Below are positions 16,803-24,200 of a DNA stretch of 64,000 nucleotides, in pieces. The DNA lies in contig NC_014213.1 in the NCBI RefSeq assembly GCF_000092125.1, forward strand, positions 124,001-188,000, read 5' to 3'. Numbering within the stretch: the stretch's first letter is position 1; every line of letters begins with the position of its first letter. A program made the translations under genes and the position numbers. This DNA is from Allomeiothermus silvanus DSM 9946. GTDB lineage: Bacteria; Deinococcota; Deinococci; Deinococcales; Thermaceae. The notes below the pieces were generated by a model, which did not search any database, was not told where the DNA came from, and saw only the letters and a list, made by a program, of their open reading frames with translations.

Positions 16803-17118
16803 GACTCCTCCTTCCTCCTCAGGAGGGTTAGGCCGAAGACCCGCCCGCCAGGTTGAGGACAGGTTAGGCGACCCTGGATGACGGGAGGATGACACTCCCC
16901 CGCTGTAGTGGGAAGCCGCTGGGATTCCTGGACTCACACCTGATAACGACTGGACTTACGCGGCCTTGGTTTTGCCCAACAACGGACTCAAACCCAGAGT
17001 CTGCTTGCCTACGATGAGTTCCCGTCGGCATGGGTAGAAACTCAACCCGAACCCCTGCCGCGCCGCGTACCAGGCAAAGAGCACCCCCCGGTACAAACCC
17101 CCCCTCCCAGGCAGCGGT
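16803..17118. other. Intergenic region between cupin and replication genes
   Basis: On the minus strand an open stretch at about 16960-17130 reads GLYRGVLFAWYAARQG and later FYPCRRELIVGKQTLG up to a TAA. It looks like the C-terminal end of a broken gene, but I cannot name it, and it has no start or ribosome binding site. Nothing else is evident. Confidence 0.3.
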
Positions 17119-18522
17119 TCATTCCCGTTCCAGGCTATCCAGCACCTGCATCAGTTCCTGAGTGAAGGGCACTAGCTGCAACTGGACCTGAGCCCGCACC
17201 GCCCCTTCAGCGACCTCGCGCGGATCCAGCCGCCCGCTCTCAAAAGCCTCCATCAGCCCGCTAAAGTAGCGAATCGGTACATGTTTGCCCAGGATCAGCG
17301 TGAGCATGCGCATGGCCTTGGTGGCCCGGCCCTTGGCGTCGAGCTGCTCCCACTCGGCCTCCGCTTGCTGATTTTTGCGCTCTTCGGCTCGCTTGGCTGC
17401 CTCAGCCCGCTTGGCCTTGGCAGCGTCCGCATCCATCCGCCGGCTCCGCGAGACAAAGCCCTCGGGGTCGCTGTACTTGCCCTCTTCATCGCGCACTACA
17501 TCGACTAAAAAACCCGCTCGGTTGCGCGGGGCGTACCCGGCCAGAAGGATGGCCTCAAACCGGGCGATCCGCTCCTCCACCCGCTCGAGGCCATAAACCC
17601 CGATCAGGCTATGGGCCACCGGGCGGGACACCCCGTAGCGGGAGAGCCGGGCCACCACCTCGCGCGCCTCCTCAGGCAGGGTGGCCTGCTTAGCAAAGGT
17701 GTAGATCACCTCCTGCTTGGGGCCTCGCCCCTGGTATTCCACCGCGGCCAGATAGCCCCGTTCGACCAGTTCAGCGTGAGCCCCTTCGAGCGTGCGACGC
17801 ACCCGGCTGGGGGTCTGATCGACGATCTTGCAGGCCTTGGCCCACTCCACGATGTTGGTGCGGAACTGGGTCACCTCTCCCCCCTCCGGCGCGACTCTCT
17901 GGGCATCCAGCAGCCGGTACAGGGCGCGGGTGAGGGGGCGGTCGAGGCTGGTGAGGAACTCGAGGTCCAGGGGTTTGAGGTACTTGGCCCGAATCGACTC
18001 CACGATCTCGCGAGCCAGCTTGATCTTGAGCACACTCTGCCCCGAGAGCCCCAGCTTGTCGTCCTCGCTGGTGTACTCCAGGCGGTCGATGTAGCGGAAC
18101 TTGACCGTGGTCCACTTCTTGCCGCTGCGCCAGGCTTCGCTCGCGGTGAAGGTGGCGGTGGTGAGCCGGTCGAGGCTTTCCTTGAGGGCCTGGTAGTAGT
18201 GGCCGCTGGTATCCCAACCAATCACCGAGAGAATGCGATAGGCGGTGGTAACGATGGTGCCATCCTCGGGGCTACCGGCCTCCTGGTAAAGGGTGATCAG
18301 GGCCAGCGAGACATCGTTGTCGAGGCCGTGCGGCACCCCGCCGTGCTCCGCCACCGCGACGCAGGAAAGCCGGGCCTGACGACCATCGACCGCGAAGTCG
18401 ATGGTCCAGCTGGTGAAGTCAGGGGGTATACGCTCTTGAATGCTGATCAGGCCGAGCCGCGCCACATTAGCCTCGTCGAAGCGCCGGATCTCGTTGCTCT
18501 CGTTCGGGCTCTTCTGTGCCAT
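17119..18522 (-). CDS. repA: Plasmid replication initiator (RepA-like)
   Basis: The 467-residue protein resembles the replication initiator A group of Deinococcus-Thermus plasmids: an N-terminal winged-helix part (SWTIDFAVDGRQARLSCVAV, DRPLTRALYRLLDAQR), a second DNA-binding half (TPSRVRRTLEGAHAEL) and a basic, Ala/Lys/Glu-rich helix (AKAKRAEAAKRAEERK). It would bind the iterons at 18709-19197, which begin about 190 bp upstream of its start. ATG 18522 has no strong Shine-Dalgarno site. The call rests on architecture plus iteron context. Confidence 0.82.
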   Translation of the reverse strand: MAQKSPNESNEIRRFDEANVARLGLISIQERIPPDFTSWTIDFAVDGRQARLSCVAVAEHGGVPHGLDNDVSLALITLYQEAGSPEDGTIVTTAYRILSVIGWDTSGHYYQALKESLDRLTTATFTASEAWRSGKKWTTVKFRYIDRLEYTSEDDKLGLSGQSVLKIKLAREIVESIRAKYLKPLDLEFLTSLDRPLTRALYRLLDAQRVAPEGGEVTQFRTNIVEWAKACKIVDQTPSRVRRTLEGAHAELVERGYLAAVEYQGRGPKQEVIYTFAKQATLPEEAREVVARLSRYGVSRPVAHSLIGVYGLERVEERIARFEAILLAGYAPRNRAGFLVDVVRDEEGKYSDPEGFVSRSRRMDADAAKAKRAEAAKRAEERKNQQAEAEWEQLDAKGRATKAMRMLTLILGKHVPIRYFSGLMEAFESGRLDPREVAEGAVRAQVQLQLVPFTQELMQVLDSLERE

Positions 18523-18607
18523 CGTCCTCCCCTCATTCTGCTCGGCGAAACCGCACCACGATTATACCGAAGGCTCGCGGGCGTTCTGCTCAAAGCGGGC
18601 GTGATGA

Positions 18608-18660
18608 TGACCGTTTAAAGCTCTTGATCTTTTAAAAACTATTGATTAATGTCAACATCA
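18608..18660. other. AT-rich segment of the plasmid origin
   Basis: This is a markedly AT-rich run (CTTTTAAAAACTATTGATTA) in otherwise GC-rich DNA, lying between repA and the first iteron. It is a good candidate for the duplex-unwinding element; no clear DnaA box is seen. Confidence 0.45.
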
Positions 18661-18708
18661 AGGCCCGGTGGAAAATTGCGTGCTGTACGGAAAAAATTGG
18701 CGATTTTG

Positions 18709-18955
18709 GCCAAGTATTCCGATAGTTTTGGCCCCCAACCGGCCAAGTATTCCGATAGTTTTGCGGCGGAATTAGCCAGGTATTCCGATACTTGGCTCCC
18801 CAGACTGGCCAAGTATTCCGATAGTGCCTGGGTAGGAATGGCCAAGTATTCCGATACAGGGCCAGGGCAAATAGCCAAGTATTCCGATAGTGCCTGGGTA
18901 GGAATGGCCAAGTATTCCGATACAGGGCCAGGGCAAATAGCCAAGTATTCCGATA
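18709..18955 (+). repeat. Origin iterons, block 1 (8 direct repeats, 33-bp period)
   Basis: Eight copies of GCCAAGTATTCCGATA start at 18709, 18742, 18775, 18808, 18841, 18874, 18907 and 18940. The third reads GCCAGG. The period is exactly 33 bp, about three helical turns, placing initiator proteins on one face of the DNA. Two 66-bp units within the block are near-identical, showing recent tandem duplication. Confidence 0.93.
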
Positions 18956-19052
18956 GTGCTATCCGAACCCAGTCAGCGGGGTAGGCTAAACCGGATTATG
19001 CTGTCCAGGAGCGGTTTATCTGGATTGGCTAGCGCCGTGATGGCCGGAAATA

Positions 19053-19197
19053 GCCAAGTATTCCGATACCCCGGTGGAGTGGGACTCGCCAAGTATTCCG
19101 ATACCCCCTGATTTTGGCCAAGTATTCCGATACCTCGAGCGTGAAATGGCCAAGTATTCCGATAGGGGGTGGGACAAACTAGCCAAGTATTCCGATA
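19053..19197 (+). repeat. Origin iterons, block 2 (5 direct repeats)
   Basis: Five more copies of the same 16-mer start at 19053, 19088, 19117, 19149 and 19182, with uneven spacing (35, 29, 32, 33 bp). A 97-bp spacer separates them from block 1 and holds an inverted pair TAAACCG/CGGTTTA. This block may serve copy-number control, as secondary iteron blocks do in other plasmids; that is inference. The last iteron ends 5 bp from the UvrD gene stop. Confidence 0.9.
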
Positions 19198-19202
19198 CCG
19201 AG

Positions 19203-21224
19203 TCACCGAAGCGTAGCGCTAACCCGGGAATTCAGCTGCTCGAGGAAAAAGCTGGGCTCGCCCCAGTATCCCACCCAAAGCCGCTCCCTGGCTCGCGAAA
19301 GGGCCACGTAGAGGAGGTTGCGCTCCTGGTTCAGGAGGGCTTCTCGGTCTAGCTCGGAGGGCGCCTGGCGCAGTTGGGACTCCAGGGGGAAAAGATTCCG
19401 GTTGGCTCCAAAGACCGCCACTGCCCTGAACTCCAGGCCTTTTACGCCGTGAACCGCCCCCAGGCGAAGCCCTTCGCGGGTGTCTTCTGCCTCTTGAAGT
19501 AGGGTGACCGGGATAGAGGCTTGCTTAAGAGCCTCCCTGAGCGCATTGGCTAAATTTTTCATTCGGGTCAGAACACAGATTTCCTCAGCGCGAAGCCCTT
19601 GATCTAAAAGCCAGCGCGTCCAGCGAATCAGCTCTGCCGTGCAGGCATTCTGGTCGGCGAAGCCCCGCACCTCGGGGTCGGGGCCTTTAAGAAGGGATAG
19701 TACTTCGCGAACCTCGCCTTCCACGGTGGGAGGTAGAACCTTTTCCGCGACCCCGGCCACTTCCCGGGTGGTGCGGTAGTTTACCTTGAGCCGGATCGAT
19801 CGCCCCCGGATCTCGAGGCCTAAAGCTTGCCAGGAAAGGGGCGCTGTGTAAATGCGCTGGGCTGGATCCAAGGCGAAGGAGAGATTATCCGGCGCTTCGT
19901 CGGCAAGGGATCGAATAAGCAGGATCTCGGCGGGCCCCAGGTCCTGAGCTTCGTCCACCACTACCGCCCGGAAGCGGGGCAACTCCCCGGCCGCAGCCTT
20001 GGCGCGCAGACGATGGGCCAAGCCGTTGAAGGTCAGGAAGCCCTCGGCCTCCATACGGGCCCACACCTTCTGGAAGACCTCAAAGAGCTTGAGGCGCTCG
20101 CGGGCGGTTAGGGGTACGCCCCGGCCGGTGCGGGGGAAGGCCCGGTAAGCCTCCCAGGTGTAAAGGCCCCAGGCGTCCACGAAGGCAAACTCAGAAAGGA
20201 GGAAGGCTGCGTCCTGGCCGAGACCCTGCCCGGCCTCCAGGAGCCAGGGTTTATAGCGTTTCTCGGTGATGATCCGCGCCTGGCCTGGATGGTGGTTGTG
20301 GAGGCGCCATGCCAGGCTATGCAGGTTTTCCACGGTGAGGTTGGGCGGTATCTCTCCCATCAGGAGGCGCAAGCCAGCTTGTAGGCGGGAAGATAGAAAG
20401 CGGTTAAAGGAGGTGAGGAGAATGGGTGCCTCCGGGTAGCGGCGGGCCAGGGTGGCTGCCCGGTGGAGGGCCACCACCGTCTTCCCGGTTCCCGCTGGCC
20501 CGGTGACCCGTGCGGGGCCTTGAAAGGTGCGCTCAACCGCTTCCTGCTGGGCCGGATGCAGGAAGACCATCCACCGCTCCCAGGGGTAGGACAAAGCCCG
20601 GCGCAGCTCGTCCAGGTTCTGGATGAACTGGAGATGTTGCCGCGTGAGGGGATGCTGGGCCAGATCCTCGAGGGTGCTCACCTTGGGAGGGGGCACCACC
20701 GTTTTACCTGTATAGAGGTCTAGAAGCCTCTCCTGCACGTCCTGGGGAAGGCCGGAGATGAGATCCGAAAACTGGTCCTCGGTCTCCACAAGAAGCAGGG
20801 GCTTGATGTAGGAGGGGGGCACGCCCAGGTCCAGGAGGTAGTCCTCGGGGTAGTTGAAAAGGGGGCGGACCTCCCGGAGCACCACCCTCTTTTCTTCCAC
20901 CACGCGGAAAATCTGGAGCACACCCGTCCTGGGGTGGACCTCCAACTGGTGGGTTTCGGCCCAGCGATAGGCGTCGTCGTGGTGGCCTGTGTAGGCGAGG
21001 ATCCAGCCCCCCTCGGCCTGTTCGTAGAGGATAATGCGCAAATCCATGTTGACGTAGGCGGACCAGAACCCTTTGGTCTTAAGCTTTCCCAGCTTGTGCG
21101 TCTTGAGGCTTGGATGTTTAGGGTTCTGCAGGAAGAGGAAGACGCTTTCCCGCACCCGGTTCTGCTCCTCACTGGTGAGCTTGGAAAGACTTTTATAAAA
21201 AGAGTCCGCGATGGCGGCGTTCAT
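19203..21224 (-). CDS. UvrD/Rep-like SF1 helicase with N-terminal RelE-like domain
   Basis: The 673-residue protein has two parts. Residues 1 to about 95 (SFYKSLSKLTSEEQNRVRES, VNMDLRIILYEQAEGG, YTGHHDDAYRWAE) resemble the RelE/ParE toxin fold. The rest is an SF1A helicase: Walker A in GPAGTGKTVVA (about residue 246), DEAQ in VVVDEAQDLGP (about 425), VNYRTTREVA (motif IV) and YVALSRARERLWV (motif VI). ATG 21224 is chosen over GTG 21230 because GGAGGTG sits at the right distance. It is the last gene of the defence-like operon, 10 bp after the DUF1998 helicase gene. Whether the RelE part cuts RNA or only binds is unknown. Confidence 0.88.
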   Translation of the reverse strand: MNAAIADSFYKSLSKLTSEEQNRVRESVFLFLQNPKHPSLKTHKLGKLKTKGFWSAYVNMDLRIILYEQAEGGWILAYTGHHDDAYRWAETHQLEVHPRTGVLQIFRVVEEKRVVLREVRPLFNYPEDYLLDLGVPPSYIKPLLLVETEDQFSDLISGLPQDVQERLLDLYTGKTVVPPPKVSTLEDLAQHPLTRQHLQFIQNLDELRRALSYPWERWMVFLHPAQQEAVERTFQGPARVTGPAGTGKTVVALHRAATLARRYPEAPILLTSFNRFLSSRLQAGLRLLMGEIPPNLTVENLHSLAWRLHNHHPGQARIITEKRYKPWLLEAGQGLGQDAAFLLSEFAFVDAWGLYTWEAYRAFPRTGRGVPLTARERLKLFEVFQKVWARMEAEGFLTFNGLAHRLRAKAAAGELPRFRAVVVDEAQDLGPAEILLIRSLADEAPDNLSFALDPAQRIYTAPLSWQALGLEIRGRSIRLKVNYRTTREVAGVAEKVLPPTVEGEVREVLSLLKGPDPEVRGFADQNACTAELIRWTRWLLDQGLRAEEICVLTRMKNLANALREALKQASIPVTLLQEAEDTREGLRLGAVHGVKGLEFRAVAVFGANRNLFPLESQLRQAPSELDREALLNQERNLLYVALSRARERLWVGYWGEPSFFLEQLNSRVSATLR

Positions 21225-21234
21225 AGGCACCTCC

Positions 21235-24200
21235 TCACGCTTTCAAGTATGCTGCTACCGCCTCCAAGGGCGCGTCGGGTTTGACCGGGTACCCGAGGGC
21301 CTCAAGGCCCTCGGGTACCAGGCGCTTTTCGCCCCAGCGGGCGATGCTCTGGCCCACGATGCGCCCCTCCGCCACCAGGTCCTCCCCCACCTCGGTAGGC
21401 GGCGTGAGCCCCATGGCTTTAAGTCCCTCGAGGAGAGGGCGGTAGGCTGGATCCACCAGCGCCAGGGCTTCCGCCCACAGGTCGGGGCTGGTATCTTTGC
21501 GCGTCAGCAGCCCGGCCAGCTCCCGGAAGGGCTCGTCCCAAGCCTCTCCCTCCTGGAAAACCACGAAGGGCATCCCCAGAAGGGTAAGCTGGGTGCGAAG
21601 TTGCCGGTCTTTTTGGCGACGCTCATCCTCCTGATGGGGTGGCCCATCTACGTAGATCCCCAAGCCCTGATCGTAATAAAAATCAAAGCGAGTGAAGGTC
21701 TCCCTCAGGGGAAAGGTGTACTGCGCTCTTTGTGGCAGGGGCACACCCCGGCGGTGGGCTTCTAACAGCCAACGCCGCTCGAGATCGCTCTCGCACTGGG
21801 CCAGAAGCCCATCCAGATGGGTTGGGTCCTTTTCTGCAGGCTTGAACTCGAGGCCTTTTAGCTTGTGGAAAAAAGGCAGCACCAGGGTGCGGTCCAGCAA
21901 AGGGTGATCCCACTGGTTGCTATAGTCCATGAGGCAGTCGTAGCAAGCCTTTTCGCAGCCTTCCTCCTCAGCGTGCATCAGGCGCAGGGCCACCTCCACC
22001 AGCTCGTGGAAGGGGTGCGTTTCCTCTGCCCCGGGCCAGTTGGCCAAAGCCGCCAAGGCTCCCAAGCCCCCTTCCTGCCCTTCCACCAGCACCACCCGGT
22101 AGGGAAGCCTGGGCTCAGGGGTAGGCTGAAGAAAGCCGATAAGCTCGTCGTCCGCCAGTTCCAGGGTAATTAGGGCTGCTTTGCGGAAGGCGGACAGCAC
22201 GCTCTTGTAGAAAGCGTCCACGGCGGGTCCATCCAGATCTAAGGGCCTGGGTATCTCCAGCGCCAGCACATCGCTTTCGGCCCTGGCCTGGATCAGCAGG
22301 TTGGGTAAAAGGTCGCTCGCGGTACCCCCCATGGTGCAGCGCCCTTCCTTGCTGTCTTGCCAGGGGTGCTCCTCCAGCTCTTTTTCGGTGAGAAGAAAGC
22401 GGCGGCACCGCTTACAAAGAACAAAGCCCCCCCGCAAGGGGTTGTCTTCCTCTTCGTCCAAGAACCAAGAACGCGGCCCCTTATTGAGGGCCACCACCTC
22501 GGCGTTGTGCTCGTAGAAAAGCCGTAGCGAATCAGCCTGGAGCGTCTGGGGGTCTTTGGGTCGCCAGTCCCATTCCACCTCGTAACCGAGACGCGAGCGC
22601 TCCTCCTCCTCGCTGGAGATGCGCCTTTTGGGTAGACCCAGCACCACCGGCGGCGGTATGAGCCGCACCTCAGTCACTTCTTGGCTTAGATCCCGGCCAC
22701 AGGCCCGACAGCGCAGGCCCTGGGTTTCGATATGACCGCAAGTGCACCGCTTGCCTTTCTCCAGGGAAGATTCCTTGGGTAAAAAACCCGCCCGCTCGAG
22801 GCTATAACGTCGCGAGCCGTAGTAGAGGGTATTGCCGGGAGCCAACTCGGTGAGGGCCGTAAAGGGCGGGCGCTCGATCCGCCGAACCTCCTTGGGCGTA
22901 AGGATCTCGGCCCAGGTTCCAGCTCGGGCAAAGGCGTAGTTGGGCAGGAAGCCCCGGCTGCCCAGGTAGCCCCTGAGGTCCAGGTCTATCAGGTGAGTGC
23001 GTTGCTCGTCGGCCTTCTGCACCTCCTTTTGGATCTCTTCTCTTTGGTGGTGCTTGGGGGGCATGTGCTTGAGGCGGGTAGCGTACTCCCCATAGCGGGC
23101 TTGCGCATCGTGGTACTCCTCGCGCCAGGGAACCATCTCCTGATCGAGTTCTTCCAGGAAGCCCCGCACGGTTTGGCTGATGGTGGCCGGGCTTAGCCAG
23201 GGGTAGCGTTTGATCTCCTGGTTGAAGGCCTCCTGTACCGCCGCTTCTATATCGGTCTGGCAGGCCCGAAGCTCTTCGGCGAGCCCCTGGCGGAAAACGG
23301 CTCTGAGCGGGTAGAACTGGGCTTGATCCTCGTAGTCCACGGCCTGACCTACCTTGGCGGGTAGGGAAAAACCCGCTTTCTGGGCCAGTACCTCCAGCAC
23401 CAAAGCCCGGATGTGGGCCCGGATCAAGCGGGGGTTGTCCAGCAGAAAGCGCGGTGCCTGGATGCTGCCCCGGACCATCTTCTCCGGATAGCGGTAGAAG
23501 TACTGGTCGTGCCCGAAGGCGCCCGAGAAGGCCTGGATGAGGGCCGGCTGCCCCTTGCGCCCAGCCCGGCCTGAGCGCTGGGCATAGCTGGCGGGGGAGG
23601 GGGGAATGTTGCGCAAGAAGACCGACGAAAGGGCCCCGATGTCGATCCCCATTTCCAGGGTAGGGGTGGCCACCAGGGCGCTCAGGGGGTCTTTGGGGTC
23701 GCGGAAACGCTCTTCCAGCTTGCGCCGCTCCTCCCCCGGCACCTGACCCGAATGGGCGCGGGCCTCGAGGGGTACGGGGAAAACCCGCACCCGGTAAAGG
23801 GCTTGGTAGAAGGGGTGTACCTCCCGCTCCTCTAGCAGTTGGGTGGGGTACTCCGGGGAGCGATACAGGTGATAGAGAAAGCCCGTGTAGGTGCTGCGAG
23901 GGCAGATCAAGTAGCGGCCTTCGGTTTTTTTGATCAAGATAGCGTTGGGGTTCAGCACCAGGCCTGCCACCTCTCCCTTGCCCCAGGCTGGTAGGCTGGC
24001 GGTTTGGAGCACCCTATGCTCCTTCAGGGCCTGCACTACCCGCTTGAGCAGGGCTTGGGCCCCTTCGCGGGCCAGGTCGAGGGCCCCCATAGTCCAGCTT
24101 TCGAACAGGCTGGGGCGCCGCTCCCCCACCAGGCGAAAGGTGTGGCCAGAGCGCGGGGTCTGAGGGACGCGGGTTTCCAGCACCACCGCCGAACCCACCG

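Noticed and set aside
18639-19206. Minus-strand frames encoding SEYLA-type repeats across the origin
   Set aside because: They are translations of the DNA iterons; the periodicity is exact at the DNA level and no ribosome binding site or family supports a protein.
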